Notes: a model not told the origin generated them from the sequence alone. Numbered from the stretch's first letter, positions 46,396-59,525 are shown. The stretch is DNA of 64,000 nt from Heterocephalus glaber (GCF_000247695.1 NW_004624795.1:9550414-9614413), one strand, 5' to 3'. Translations and numbers: made by a program.

Positions 46396-47984
46396 GCTTT
46401 AGCTTAGGCTTTCTTAGAACCTTAGACAAGAATTTTAATGCAAGAAATTTATTTAGGAGATGATCTCAGGAGGAATGGTAGGAGCGTGGGTGAAACAAAA
46501 AGGAAAGAAGAGGACAGAGCATGTGTCAATGAGCTTGCTACCACTATTTGCAATCCCACTGGAGACCTTTGAGATATAATGTAGAATACATCTCAGAATA
46601 GCCAAACGTAAGTAGCCAGGAAGCTGGCATTCACATCCTCCACATCCAATTCATTTTTCATGCATTTTCTGAAAGGTCGGTTATCAAGCCTGAGTTTGGA
46701 TAGGCTGAGGATGCTATAGAAACCCTCAGTCAGTACATTAAAGATGCGGAAATGGGGCAACAACATGTAGTGGAGATGTGTGTGGAAACCCAAAGGTGAT
46801 CAAAGACCTTGAGTATCACCCTCTCCTGTGCCTCTGTCGAGCCCTTCATTTTCTTTATCTTGTCATTTTTCATACTTTAGTGGCAGAAATTACAATTAAA
46901 CAACAAACCACAATAATCCCTGTGCCTAGCTCAGCAAATTATCCCTAAAACTTGGCCCATAGTAGGTTCTTAGAGATTTTGACTGAACTTTTCTTTTGTA
47001 GAATAGGGTGTTTTCATCTTGGTTGCAATAATTACATTCTATTTAAGGCTGTTTCAGGCATTGCGGACTTTTATTCACTGCTTTCTGTCTCATTCAAAAA
47101 AAAAGGAAAATTTGGGAAAGATTTTGCAGAAAAGTACAAGTCACTGTTTGAGATATCAAGAAGTAATTGTTGAACATGATTTTCTTACACTGAGCAACCT
47201 AGGTCTAGTTCACTCTTCATCGTTAACCCTCCCTCCTGAAATGTTCTTTCAAAGACTTCCTCTGAATGCCCCTATGTGAAAAATGCCAGAAGACAAACAT
47301 TTATGCTGTAAAATAAGTGGAAATGTCATTTTTAATATGTTCCAAGTGTTTGACACCTATACTGATTGGCTCTAATCATATTGTCTGGTGAGATTTCCTC
47401 TCCAGAGATAAGTAATTGGAATGACATTGTAACAGTAAGCTCTGAGTGCAATCATCAGACATTCCCAATCTGAATAAAGGGCTTTGTGTGAGGTGTTACA
47501 GAGCTGAACTATGATGGGTTGTTTCCAGATTTATATACACACAGATGGAGTTCAGTTTTTTTTTCTCTCTCTCTCTTTTTCTTCACTGTTTCTATGTTTG
47601 GCAAGGAGGTCACCACTGTCTTCCAATGCTTTAAATATTTCATTGTTTTTCATTACGAGAAGAGAAAAGCATTATTGTCATATTACTTTGTGTTCCTAAC
47701 TTTCTAAATTTTGCTGGTAATGTGCAACTATTTCAAAAGGTCCAATTATTTTTAGTACCAATCACTAGGCTTTGTATTTCATACATAGTATCATAATCAC
47801 TATGGAATATGAGATAATCATACATGTGGCAACAGAGTTAGATTCAATAATATGTGGAAAGTTCGCATTAATACAATGGCATATGAGAGTCCAACTCTAA
47901 CTCAAAGCCAGGTTTCTAACCCTTTATTCCTGCTGACCCTACTAGATATTTCTCAAGGTTAATTCTATTTTCAGTTAGTAACAG
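46396..47984. other. Anonymous sequence
   Basis: A weak L2-like 3' end lies at 46915-46995 ('cccatagtaggttcttagag'). Overlapping short frames at 46952-47279 and 47511-47707 have no recognisable features. Confidence 0.35.
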
Positions 47985-48125
47985 AAAACATCTCATTGAG
48001 ATATTGCACATCATTAGTGCCACCATTTTCAGATGAGAAAACTGAGGCACCACAAGATTAAGAACTTTGCACAAAGTCTCATAGGCACTAAGTGGTGGAG
48101 TCCTGATTCAAACTGTATCTAAATA
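47985..48125 (+). repeat. MIR SINE, sense, old
   Basis: 'ttttcagatgagaaaactga', 'aactttgcacaaagtctcat' and 'taagtggtggagtcctgatt' are a clear MIR core. Confidence 0.8.
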
Positions 48126-48129
48126 CACC

Positions 48130-48305
48130 ATCTATTCTTTTTCCACCCTGCCATATATTCTTTTTATCTAGAAAACTATTTGCCTTATTCTTCCCCAATC
48201 AAAATTCTATGTATCCTTCAAGTCCTAGCTTAAATATTACTTCTCTTATTTCCTTCCTTTGAAAGCCAACAGAACTTTCCAAAAATCTACTTCACATGAC
48301 TGTGC
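48130..48305 (+). repeat. L2 LINE fragment, sense, old
   Basis: 'aaattctatgtatccttcaa', 'gtcctagcttaaatattact' and 'tgactgtgcactatgac' follow sense L2. Confidence 0.65.
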
Positions 48306-49339
48306 ACTATGACAACAGGTGACAAAAATACAAATAACAGGTAGTGTAACAATATACAATATTTGCACAAGCAACTCTGAAATCTCGCCTCATCATTCCA
48401 ATTTTAAAGAACAGATTGAAGTGAAATGGCCAACATCACAATATACTAAGCCCGACTTGAAATTTCCCAATAGAATGTTTCTGTATTCTATATTTTAGCA
48501 CACATTTTATTGTTGAATCCTTCACATAGCCTCTAAGAAGGAGTTCATTTGCTTATAACTTCAGTATTTTTCTGTACTGTTGTTGATTTCTTCAACAAAA
48601 GTGTTTTAAACACCCAGTCTTTATTCAATATGATACTCTCATAAGGTAAATCTGCTTTAAAATTTTTTCGTGACTTCCTTTTGTTTTCATAATTAGGACT
48701 AAAGTCCCTAATAGGGTCTGTCTCCTTCCTACATCTCCAAACTAAACTTACAATTTTTTGAAATTGCCAGGAGCATTCTAGCTACCATGACCGTCATTCA
48801 ATTCTTAGGATTATTATATTCTACAATATAGTTTAAGGGGAAGAAAAATTTTTCCTTCTACCCACTGAGTGTTTGATGATTGAGTCCATGAAATAAACTG
48901 ACAGGAGGCAGATTAACAAGAGTAGAAATTATACAAATTTATTTTAAAATATTCAAAAACCCAGTGTGACCTAGAGGCTCATATGCCCTCTTATAGGGGA
49001 GATGATGTAGCAATTTAGGGAAGAGTAAATGGTTGTTGGAAAGATAAATAGACCCTCAGCAAAATAAGTGACAGAGTCTGTCCATGGAAGGCACTGATCT
49101 CCAGTTTGGTCTCCTGTGATGCAAATTTATATTCCCCCTTAAGGAGATCTCATGGAAAGGGATTCATGACAACTGAGTCCCTTTGGAGAATCTGTCTTTA
49201 TGTAGCCAAAGAATGTTCAGAAAAACTCTCACTGCATTTACTGTTCACCAAGTGCCCTTGGTTTGAAGAAATCAGGATCCCAAGGCAGTCTACTTGGGAG
49301 TAGCATGTCCTGAATTCCTTCACGGCACACATTCCAATA

Positions 49340-49495
49340 GTGTTTTTAAGTGACAGACACAATTTATGATGCTTTGCAAATGTCATCTCTTTTGATTAAT
49401 AGCAACCTTTCGAGTGGGTGCTATCATACTTGATTTACAGAGAAGGAAACTGAGGTACAGAAATTAGCCTGTATAAGGTCACACACCCTGTGTTG
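49340..49495 (+). repeat. MIR SINE, sense, old
   Basis: 'gctttgcaaatgtcatctct', 'cgagtgggtgctatcatact' and 'gaaggaaactgaggtacaga' then 'taaggtcacacaccctg' are a well-preserved MIR. Confidence 0.85.
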
Positions 49496-49869
49496 GGGGC
49501 CAAGCTCCCTATTGCCATTGTTGTCCCGGCTTACTTTGAACTTGATCTTGCTTGTTCAGTAACATGTCTTTTCTTCAGACTGCCAGTGGAATTGCTCTTC
49601 TATGGCAAGTTTCTACCAGTTTCCTCAGTTGCAATTTCTTATCCACGTTCATATATCTTCTTCCATTTGCTTTTTCTGGGGAGCTATACAATCCTTGAAA
49701 ATTGTGTATGCTCACCTCCATGCCCCCAGGAGTAGACACTCAAATATATGCTGAATGAAGGAATGATGATTGGATTAGTGTATATGTCCCATGATGCACA
49801 CCAATAAGTACAATCCTTCTCCACATGGACCTCTTAGCCTCCTGTCAAATACGGAGAGGGGACTCATAA

Positions 49870-50290
49870 TTACAACATGACAGTAGCTGTAATGATCAAG
49901 CAGAAGCTAATGAGGAATGCAGAGGACAGAGCAATTCATTCTGTCTGCTAACTTGAGTGGCTTCTTAAGAGTCTGTGACATACAGGGAATGATGTAAATT
50001 CCCACTGCAGAGAAAGGTGGGATGGAGCACAAGGTGGGAGGAACCATCTGTGAGATCCAGAGACATGGAGGCCAGGGGTGAGCTATAAAATAGGAAATAT
50101 TTTGTGGCTGAAATGGGGAAGGCATTGAGAAAAGTAGCAAATACAGGTTACAAGAAAAGTTGAGGCCAGTCTGTGAAAGGTTTTGTGATCTGTGCTAAAG
50201 AGCTGGCACTTTATTGTATAGGGGAAAGGAAGCCAAAAGAGGTATAATAATTTTTATAATATTTTCAATGTGCTCTGTAAAGAGCATTCA
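49870..50290 (-). repeat. L2 LINE 3' region, antisense, old
   Basis: 'cacaaggtgggaggaaccat', 'gaggccagtctgtgaaaggt' and 'gtgctaaagagctggcactt' (from GGCCTTG...GGAGTTTGGACTTTAT) follow antisense L2. A sense L2 terminus is also possible just upstream at 49690-49775 ('acactcaaatatatgctgaa'). Confidence 0.6.
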
Positions 50291-51489
50291 AATCACTAAA
50301 TGGGCAGTTATTCGCCTATCTTAGGATTTAGATCTTGTAGCATTCATGCAAATTTCAAATGGTGCTACAAATAGCTCAGTTTAATAGGTGCAATTTTAGA
50401 CCCATTGGTACAAAATTGACAGAAAAATGATTGAAATGCTTTCTGACATTACAGTAGTCTCCAACAAATCTTTACAATTTCCATTACAATACATGCCAGA
50501 CTGCACTGTGAGGCAGCCTTGGGATATCCCCAAGCCCTGAGGATGCTGTTATCTCTTTCCTTTGTATGTATTTTCATTTTATATAATTGCCCAAATGGTA
50601 AGTCCAAAACCAGATGAATTCTTCACCACAACACTTTCTATCTATTATAACAATCACAACATTTTGTTAAGTTTACATTTTTATTTCTAAGATTTTCCCA
50701 AATTATTTTTCAAAACAAAAGGACATGCAAATAAGTCATGGAGAGTTTCAGTCTTCACAGATAGAAGATTATAAACAAGTATAAATAGATCTTCCTTAAC
50801 TGATGTAAACTTGAAGTATTAAAAAATTTATACTTTGCAAAACTCAAAATCATCTCTAGTTTTGTTCTCCTACTACTCCTAACCAAGACAGTGTTAACAT
50901 TTTTCTAAGTGTGACTAAACTTTAGATTTCCTGACTATAGCCCTTTGACTTCCCTTTTCTTATAGTATTGGATTCAGAGTACTTACCATTATAAATTCCT
51001 TCTCTACCTCTCTGGGATATAAATATGCTACAGTCTAGGAATGTTGTTCTGACATCCAGGATGTCAGAAGCAAAATCATGGAATTCTGTGGCTCCTTCTT
51101 CCAGTGTTTTAGGGAGGATAAGAACCTAACTTAGGTAAATGAAAGTTGGCAAATACAAATGGCCTTATCCTACTGCCCAACTTTTCCCATCCTCTAGGAC
51201 TTTTGTATTAGCCTACCCTAGCATTTAAGTATCCTCTGCCTTCTGTTTCAGTAGAGTTGAGTTCAATCTCTATCCCCTATTACAATAGTTATATGATATA
51301 AATAGGGTTCTTTTAAAGATTTTCATAATTTAAATTTTCCCTCTAGTTAATTATTTTAAAAATCACCGATTAGAAAAATTTGCTTCCAAAACACTTACGT
51401 AGTTGCAATGTCTCATATTAATAAACAAAAAAAGGCAAGATTTTAAAAACCTATTACCTACTTGGGTCAATCAGCTACAGTAGTATTCA
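50291..51489. other. Anonymous sequence
   Basis: No gene or confident repeat recognised. Confidence 0.4.
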
Positions 51490-52670
51490 CTGCTCATTTT
51501 CAAATATTTCTTAAAACTGTACTATGTGTTAGGATTGTTCTTTGGGATACGTAAGTTATCAAACAGATAAAGATCTCTGACAGGAAGGATCTTATTTTAG
51601 ATTTTAGAAGAAAGCAGCAAACAGAACACATACATAATACAAAGATAAATTCTGGATTGTTACAGTGTAAACATTGCTATGAAAAAAAGGAAAATTAGAA
51701 CCAAGGTAAGGGCCATTTCAATGACTTTTACTTGAAATGAAGTAAGAAAGCTTTGCAGGATTTTGAATATAAGTGTGCCATGGTTTTACTTAAAGTTTTA
51801 AATCAAACAAATCACTTTGAATGCTGGGGAGAAAATTGGCTAGAGGTGGGCAAGAGTAGGAAATCTGATAGGGACTGGTGCATTTATACAGAAAAACAAA
51901 ACTTAGTTTAAATGTTAATAATAATATACTTGGGATACATCATGAAAACAGGTGTCTTGAATGCTTGGATATGAGCTATGAGAGAGAGGGGAAATAATAA
52001 TCAAAATTTTCACCTAAGCAAAGGTAGGTATGGAGGAGTTACTATCAGTTGAGATGGGGAGGGTTGTGTATGGAACAGTTATTGGAGAAAAGGCTATGAG
52101 TATAGTTTTGGACATACTGGTATTCTTATTATGATTGTGTAGGAAGAGCAGTTGGCCATTAGTTGGGCATTAGTTGGCCATTGGGTGTGAATACGGGGTT
52201 AGAAAATGGCGTAGAAGAGAGAAATTTTAGAGTTAATAGGATATAAATGTTGTTTTTGAACTATGAGATACAAAACCAAAGGAGTGTGTGCACAGAGAGG
52301 GCAAAAAGAGAACTGAGCTCTTGGTCATTCTTATCCAGGAGTCTAGGGAATGAGGAGGAAGAGGAGTGTAGGAAAGTTAGGGGGAAAAGGAGAGAAGCAT
52401 GACTATCAGCAAGTCCAATGAAGAAGATGCACCTAGAGGGGTACTTGGAGCTCACGGCTCAGATGTTGCTGATAGGTGATGTAGAATGAGCAGCCATAGT
52501 TAATCACCAAATTTGGCAATGTGGAAGCCATTGGTGACCATCACCTTGGAGTATACTCAAGAGAGAATAGGAAAGGAGGATTTAAAGATCGGGAGTAGGG
52601 TAAATAGCTTCCAGATGGACCAATTGACTGGAAAGGTAGCTCATATTGAAAAAGGTCTCACAAAATGTTT
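51490..52670 (-). repeat. Long L2 LINE, antisense, 3' end to RT region
   Basis: Collinear with antisense L2 for about 1.2 kb: the terminus 'ctgtactatgtgttaggatt', then 'gcttggatatgagctatgag', 'gagtatagttttggacatac', 'gggcattagttggccattgg' and 'atttggcaatgtggaagcca' with 'ttggtgaccatcacctt', the last from the coding part. Purine-rich segments at 53180-53580 may continue the same element further 5'. Confidence 0.7.
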
Positions 52671-53179
52671 GTTTTAATACGGTAGAAAATAGTATGCATG
52701 TGTGTTTTTGAAAGTGATCCACTACACCAAGTGTGTACAACCTGAAAGCCAGGGGCCCTGGACAGCAAGTAATACAGACCTACAAAGTGGTAAACTTTTA
52801 ACACTATTATGCAATCCTTGATGATATTTTTCATGACTCGAATGTTTGGTCAGTAAGGAAAAGTGCAGTGTACTGCTAACTCAGCTTCTTGGCCCCACAA
52901 CATACAGTAGAATTGAAATCGAGCTGTAACAGATGTTATATGTGCTTGTGCAACTTGGCAGGTAAAATGGAACAATTACCAGTAATAGTATTTCATCCTA
53001 CTTACACATATGTGCTCCTGTGAAGGCAGGAGTTTATTGTTTCTAAGCACACCAAGGAGTCTTCCTATTTAATTATTAAACTTGGGGTTGTATTGAATAA
53101 GAAAATAATTTAATAAGTCAAATTATAAAAAAGAAGTTTTGTCACACAAATACATCAGCTATATTTTATGTTTTACATG

Positions 53180-53580
53180 TAGCACAAGACAATTTCTTTT
53201 CCTTGGTAGCCCAGGCCACCAAAATACTAGACACCCATGGAGAAGAGAGTGAAACTTTGAGGCAGTGGGAGAGAAGGAAGGATTGACAGTGCAGTGTCCT
53301 GGAAGGTGAAAAAGGAGGAGCACCAAGTGTAAAAGTGAGAGGACTGGCTTCAGGCAGCAGCACGGATAGTTCCTTTATGCTAACAGTCAGATGGCAGAAT
53401 GTCTGGAGGCAGAGGCTGGATGGTGGGCAGATGTGCTGAAGAAGTCTCTAAGTGCTCTCTTCAGTTTGCTTCAGAGTTTTCAGCAAGGTAGGAAGTGGGG
53501 TCTTCCGGTAAGTAGCTGAAGATAGAGGGTGTGTAGGGGTGTGAGGAGAAAGGAAGATGTGTAATAGAATCCTTTATGAG
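53180..53580 (-). repeat. Possible further L2 sequence, antisense
   Basis: Purine-rich sequence ('gcagtgtcctggaaggtgaa', 'gggtgtgtaggggtgtgagg') in the same orientation and texture as the L2 at 51490-52670. The link is by composition and order only. Confidence 0.35.
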
Positions 53581-53629
53581 AGAGTAAGGAGATCATTCCC
53601 CCCATAACCAACAGTTCAATCTATTTTAT

Positions 53630-53835
53630 TATACTGAGCAGTCAATAGTCAGGCTTCACTAATTTCCATAGCAATAGGATGAGTTCATTGCTGTCATTAC
53701 TCTCATTTCACAGAGGAGAAAATTGAGCCTCAGAGCAAACAGATAACTTGCCCTAACTCACATGGTAGAAAATGATGACATCGCGTTCAAAGCCAGCCTG
53801 TATGACTTCAAACGTGATGCTTCTACCTATATGTT
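53630..53835 (+). repeat. MIR SINE, sense, old
   Basis: 'cattactctcatttcacaga', 'gagaaaattgagcctcagag' and 'aacttgccctaactcacatg' follow MIR in order. Confidence 0.8.
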
Positions 53836-54974
53836 TGGGCAGTGAGGGTCTTAGAAGAATTTTTAAATACACACATTCTACCTGGTTGTTTTTTGCAATC
53901 ATAATATGAAAATCTTATTCTAAAAATATATAAAAAAATAAATTGTATAAGATCAAACAGAAGTCCTTAACTTTCTACTCTTATCTTTCTTGATATGGAA
54001 ACCAACATTCCAATTTTTTCCAGTGTTGTAGATGGTAATATGTGGTGATTATTATAGAATTTATTTCAAGCATTTATTTATTTTACTTCCAGCAATACAA
54101 CCTAAGGTTGTATTTAATAGTTAGCAGGTGATTAACTATGTGATTATTTTAAATTTAATAGTTATATTCTTTACGGATGTTCTCAAGTAATAGAAAAATT
54201 CAAATAAATGTGGCATTAAAATGAGAGATTTTTCCTCCCCTTTATATAACAAGAAATCCTGAGACAGGCAGCTGGGAGCTTTGATTCAACATCTCCACAA
54301 TATTAACTCCAACTCCCTCATGCTCACAAGATTATTGCTTCAGATCTAGGCCTTATAACCACTGAGATATTTAAAAATGTAAAAGAAAAAAAGAAAGTGG
54401 ATGCCACTGTCAACAGCTCCTCTACTAATAAAGAAAACAAACTGCTTTCCCAAATGTCCCCTCCCTGACAGATAACAAGTCACAGGAAGGGTGACTGGCC
54501 AAAGAATACCCGTGCCGGTTAACCTTTTAGTTTTCTAGACATAATTTTTACTAAATATCTGCTGAGTCAAAGCTTCCTATCCTTTATATATGCAATTAAG
54601 TAATGAAACAAATATTGTGATGCTTTGAATTTCTTCATAACAAATTTTACTAGAGTCTAGTCAGCATTACGTAATGGTAAGTTTGAACTTGGATTAGATT
54701 TTATTTCATAATAGTGATCCTTCCTACCTTTCTGTCCTATGAAGAAAGGGTAGGCGCTTTTATCTCCATAAATGCATAAAACTAGTAGATAATGGCCACG
54801 TGACAGCAAGCAGAAAACCAGCCAGAAGTAGTGGAGAAATCAAGAAAAAGAAAGGAATCTAATTAAGCAATGCTATCGCTTTTTTATTTTTTTAATGTAA
54901 AGTGTTTTTAATAATTTACTTCTCATTTCAATAGGAAATTTTGTTCCAGTAAAGTAGACTATGTCTTATAACTA
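53836..54974. other. Anonymous AT-rich sequence
   Basis: No gene or confident repeat recognised. Confidence 0.4.
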
Positions 54975-55435
54975 TGAATTAGTTATCTGCTGCTGCATAA
55001 CAAATTAGCCCAAGCCATAAAGACTTAAAAGCATTTACCCCGTCAGTCTCTGTGGGTCTGGAATCAGAGCAGTTGAACTGTGCACTCTGGCTCAGTGCTC
55101 TCGTGAGAATTCTGGAGCTGCAGGCTTTGGAGGGCAAGGCCTCTCCCTGACTCACACACAGATGGCTGGCTGTTGGCCAGAGGTCTCAGTGCCATACTGC
55201 TCGGAGAGCTGTGGATATTTCCTCCCATCAGCTACACCCTAGCAGGTAATCCAAGAAAAAGCAAGGAGGATGCCATGACATTTTCTATGACAGTCTTGGA
55301 CACCACATGTCTCCACTCCTACCATGTTCATTAGAACTGAACCATTAAGTTCAGGCCACACTCAGGAAGAAAGAGGAGTTGTCCTTCACCTTTAGAAGAG
55401 AGGAATGACAAGAAATCTGCGGATGTATTTTTAAA
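54975..55435 (-). mobile_element. MLT1-like ERVL-MaLR LTR, antisense
   Basis: 'gaattagttatctgctgctg', 'cataacaaattagcccaagc', 'gtctctgtgggtctggaatc', 'ggctcagtgctctcgtgaga' and 'gttggccagaggtctcagtg' follow an antisense MLT1 LTR from its 3' end. No partner LTR. Confidence 0.82.
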
Positions 55436-55864
55436 TCTCCACAAACTCTTGAAATCAATTGATCAGCGGTCTATAATTAGTCCTTCAAAAATAAACCCCC
55501 TGTGTGTATTAACTAAGCTCCGGTTTTTAACTTAACTAATTTTGGAAGCTCTGCGATAGAGTTCTAGTTCTCTTGCTTGGAAGTTTTTTTCTCCACTTCA
55601 TTTATCATTATGGTCCTTGAACTTCTGGCGAATGTAGTGTGAATGGAATTTCTATGTACACAATTAGCTCCTATTTATTTTCAAATGAGATTGAAACAGA
55701 CTCTAAAGCACCACATTCATACTTCATGTGAAGTGAGGATATGTATATGTGCTCCCACCTTTTGGTAAGATATGTGTTCTTATCTTTGATTAAAAAAAAA
55801 GTGCTATATGTGTTGAAGACAACTGCAATGAATCACTAGAAAGGATATAACTATAACTGTAAAC

Positions 55865-56070
55865 TAAAATTTTTGAATGTTTATTTTGAGCCAGATATAT
55901 CATTATGTGTTGTATGAATATTAACTCACTTGCTCATCAGAGTAGTCAAAAAATAGGTACTGCTCAGCCACTTTATTTTGTAGATGGGCCACAAAAATAT
56001 TGATCATATTGCTGAAGGCCACACAAGCAGTAAGAGGCAAAATCAGGATTTAAATGAGGAATGTCTCACT
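55865..56070 (+). repeat. MIR SINE, sense, old
   Basis: 'aatgtttattttgagccaga', 'tattaactcacttgctcatc', 'ggccacacaagcagtaagag' and 'aaaatcaggatttaaatg' follow MIR from end to end. Confidence 0.85.
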
Positions 56071-56179
56071 CAAGAGTCAATGTACTAACTTCTACAGGAG
56101 GTGCCAATGAAGAGATTGGTGTTTTAAGTCACAGGGTCAAATAACTTTGATATATAAGTCTCAATAAATGTTTTCAAAA

Positions 56180-56435
56180 CAATAGAACAAGACAGACTGA
56201 GGAAAGGCCCAAATTAAGAACAAATAGAAAAGCCTTTGTGGAGATTGCATCTTATGAAATTGGCCTGAAGAATGGACTTTATTTTAGTATGCAGTAATGT
56301 CTTAAAGATAAAGGAATCTAGGAATAATAAATGTCAACAGGATAAAACTGAGAACTTGGAGAGAGTAGGGAGGAAATTAAGGTCCATGTTGGTCTGCACA
56401 TGAGAGGGACAGTAGAAGAGAAAGGCATTAAGCTA
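56180..56435 (-). repeat. L2 LINE, antisense, interrupted by a MIR
   Basis: 'gaatggactttattttagta' and neighbouring purine-rich sequence follow antisense L2. Similar sequence ('gatactgacatgatcagagt') resumes at 56640-56760 after the MIR. Confidence 0.5.
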
Positions 56436-56625
56436 GTCATGCAAACAGCAATGACCTGGGGACCAGAAGATCTGTCTCAATTCCATTGTGTAGGTACCAG
56501 GTGACCATGAAAAAGGTCTTTAATCTCTCTGGGCCTCAAATGAAGATAAAAAGCCCACCTAATGTAGTCATTTGGAGGATGAAATACAGAAAATGTTCAG
56601 ATTAATGTTAAGGCAAGTGGATCTA
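56436..56625 (-). repeat. MIR SINE, antisense, old
   Basis: 'caggtgaccatgaaaaaggt', 'ctttaatctctctgggcctc' and 'tgtagtcatttggaggatga' follow antisense MIR. Confidence 0.75.
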
Positions 56626-57319
56626 AGCGAAAAGTAAGTCATGACTGTTTTGTGAAGAGCTACTGAGGGTTTGCCACTGCGGCCCTCTGAAAAGGAGAAT
56701 GAGATACTGACATGATCAGAGTTCTCTCTAAAGCTCAGTATGGAAGCAGATATAAGAAGAAAGACCAGAAATGAATTAAAACTCCTTTAAAACTTGTTAA
56801 ACATAATGAGAGTGCAAATTTTAGTTCTAACAGTTGAACTTAAAGAGATGGAGTTCAAAAACAGTATAGAAGTCAACAAAGATTTCACAATTTGGTTGTA
56901 AAATGAAGAAAAAGAAAACCCCCAAAGATTTTAAATCCTTAATCCTAAAATAATGGGGGAAAAAAGATATACCACCATCAATAAAAGAAAATTTTGAGGA
57001 AGTAGAGTCCTTTTCAGGGAGAGGACTTTCCCTAAGATACATTGGATCATGAGTTCAATTTGGATATGTTGATTTTAAAGAGTTGACAAGCCATTCTGGT
57101 AGGTTGATCCTGCAAGCTGTTGGATATTTGCACCTCAGGCAAAAAGTAGTGGCAAATTAAAGTCTGTAGTAAAGAGAATAATGAACCTTCATAATTGGTC
57201 ACACAGGGTTGAGGATGAGGAAGGGAATCAGAAAACACAACTCCTTTTAGAAGCTGGAAATGGCAAGGACAGGGATAATCTCTGTTTAACATCTCCACAA
57301 AAAAGAACAGTTGATATTA

Positions 57320-57480
57320 TCCTACTGAGACTCAGGTTAGACTTCTAACTTACAAAGCTGTAAAATTACATATCTATGAATATAATTTATATGTAAATAA
57401 TGTATATTAAATATATGTAATTTAAGCCATGAAATCTATGGTAGTTTGTTATAGCAGCAAAGTAAAAAGCAATGCATGCT
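57320..57480 (+). mobile_element. MaLR LTR 3' end, sense, with AT-repeat expansion
   Basis: 'tgagactcaggttagacttc', 'taacttacaaagctgtaaaa', then after an AT-rich expansion 'aatttaagccatgaaatcta' and 'tggtagtttgttatagcagc' follow the 3' end of a MaLR LTR. Its 5' limit is uncertain. Confidence 0.55.
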
Positions 57481-58452
57481 GAATTTAAGACTACTCAGGA
57501 TGGAGATAATGATGGGAAGCATTGTGAGTCCCAGCCCTTCCTGATAGTGGCTTGTAAAATACATACAACAAAGCAGGAGCTGTTGTAAACTCTGGGAATG
57601 CGTGCATAGAGCTCTTACTCTTGGAATAGATTACTGGAACATAAAAAATCACTTCATTTGCTCCTTAGCATCTTAACCTTGCAAGGAGGAAGTCATCATG
57701 AACTATCTTAATTTATTTCAGGGTTACGTTTTTATCCCCACTTAAGCCATCAGGTATCAATCTCAGCAGTGCAAGATAAAGAATTCCAAGTCCCTCACTA
57801 AGAGGAGAAGAAATTCATCAAACTTAGATATCTTCGGCAACCAGTGAAAGAATAGAAACCTAAAATATAGAAAACTTCATGCTTCTTTTATCTAGAAAAA
57901 TATATTCTGCTTTCTGGAAATATTCAGCTAATATCTCATGACACTCACTATAGACTGCACATTTTATTTTGAGCTCTCAAGTGTTGGTCCAGTGTGCAGA
58001 AGGAGGTATAGGATTGTGTCTGCATCTCAGTAAATGCTGCCTCTCTATTGAGTCAGCCTCACTGGGGGAAGTTCTCGCAGCACTGCTGCTCTCTGCCTAG
58101 ATCTCCTGTAAACCTCCCCCCTCTTCAAACATTCCTTTTTTGTACATCCTAGATATTTTCTTTCCCACAGTACCACATAAAGTTATGTGAAAATAACACA
58201 TTATAGATATATATGTATGTTAGATATTCATATATATGATTATAAATATATGTATTTGTATTTATATATAACATATAAATCATATATGATATGTTATATA
58301 ATATATATATGTGTGTTTTATATATATATTTAACTTTTCAATGTTATAAACCGAAGTGCAAGAACACAAATTAATTTATGGCAGTTCCTTTTATTAGGAA
58401 ATCCTTTCTTAGGTTTATTTTCTTATTTCTACATCAACACATTTCTGCTTTT
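57481..58452. other. Anonymous sequence with AT-rich tract
   Basis: A strongly AT-rich alternating tract lies at about 58198-58335 (TATA/ATAT runs). No gene recognised. Confidence 0.5.
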
Positions 58453-58538
58453 TAAAAAAATGTTGGTACCAGGGATCAAACTCAGGACCTTTCATATGCA
58501 AGGCAGGCAGCAGCACCACTGAGCTAAATCCCCGGCCC
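58453..58538 (-). repeat. ID SINE, antisense, with 19-bp target duplication
   Basis: 'ggtaccagggatcaaactca' and 'accactgagctaaatccccg' define an antisense ID. 'tcaacacatttctgctttt' at 58434-58452 and 'tcaacacatttctcctttt' at 58539-58557 are the target duplication with one mismatch. Confidence 0.95.
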
Positions 58539-58683
58539 TCAACACATTTCTCCTTTTCAAATAAACTCACGATAAATACCATGCCATTTTAGCTACTCTC
58601 CTACCCAGGACATTTCCAATGCCCAGTCCTACCCATGCTCTGGTGGAATTGAGAGGAAGTCTAAGTTATATGGGCCATATAGT

Positions 58684-59016
58684 CATTCTTCAATTTAAAG
58701 TGGTTCAACCCATGACTTTTAGACTTTTTACTGCTCCATGGACCTTACATTCCATAGAAACCATATCTTAAATGTTGAATACAGTTATTTCTCCAGGATA
58801 GTGACATGGGTACCATCCTCTCTCATGATGCTGGGTGGTACCAGTGAGCTGCAGTTCCTAGTCAGCTAAGCAATCATGAGAGAAAACTGTACTGTGCTGC
58901 TGAACTATAGTGTTCAATGCATTAGGTGTGTTAAGTGCATTTCTGACTCAGGATATTTTCAATATACGATAGGTTTATCAGGATGTAACCCTGCTGTAAA
59001 CTAAGGAGCATCTGTA
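58684..59016. mobile_element. TcMar-Tigger-type MITE (MER8-like)
   Basis: Collinear with a Tigger-derived MITE: 'caatttaaagtggttcaacc' at one end, 'aggtgtgttaagtgcatttc', 'aggatattttcaatatacga' and 'taggtttatcaggatgtaac' towards the other, ending 'aggagcatctgta'. No coding sequence. Orientation is opposite to the shorter relative at 5585-5790. Confidence 0.72.
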
Positions 59017-59525
59017 CTAATGCCAGGAAAGGTGGTGGAAAGAGAGGGACATCCAAATTGTGAGCAGAACAGTCCAGCATGCTACATTAAAAGTGCAGAA
59101 TAAGAACTCTTTCTGCTTATTCAGTGGATAAATATAGAACAAAACATAAAAAAATGTTAGTTGCATACAACAAATGTCAATTCTCAGTGACTGTGTAATG
59201 TAGGTGTAGATCTACAAAAATAATATCTTTTTCAAATGCCGTGGATATACTTAGGCTCATCTTCACAATAAGAACCATAGTTTAGCTATATTATCATGCA
59301 AAGAACTCCCAGTGCCTTCCAGTTCCCATAGGCACACACCTCCTTCCCTCATCTGCTCTGTAAATTTTCTGAGTTGGAGGCTGGGCTCTGGAATCTACGA
59401 GTGTCAGAATGTGCCTGCTGGTACTTAAATAAATGAGATAAAATGTTTGAAAGTAACATTTTTTCCTTTCTTAGACTATTTAAATTCCTAGTTAACAATC
59501 CCACTCCCACCTGTCTTTAGGAGGA

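Noticed and set aside
45971..46402. A 143-codon frame as a gene
   Set aside because: It lies in a decayed sense L2 downstream of the RT-like part, and has no domain or initiation context.
52735..52860. A hAT-like fragment ('gtgtacaacctgaaagccag')
   Set aside because: Only one possible terminus is visible and no inverted end or 8-bp duplication was found.
58198..58335. AT-rich tract as an origin or matrix attachment region
   Set aside because: Simple TA-type repeat; nothing else supports a function.
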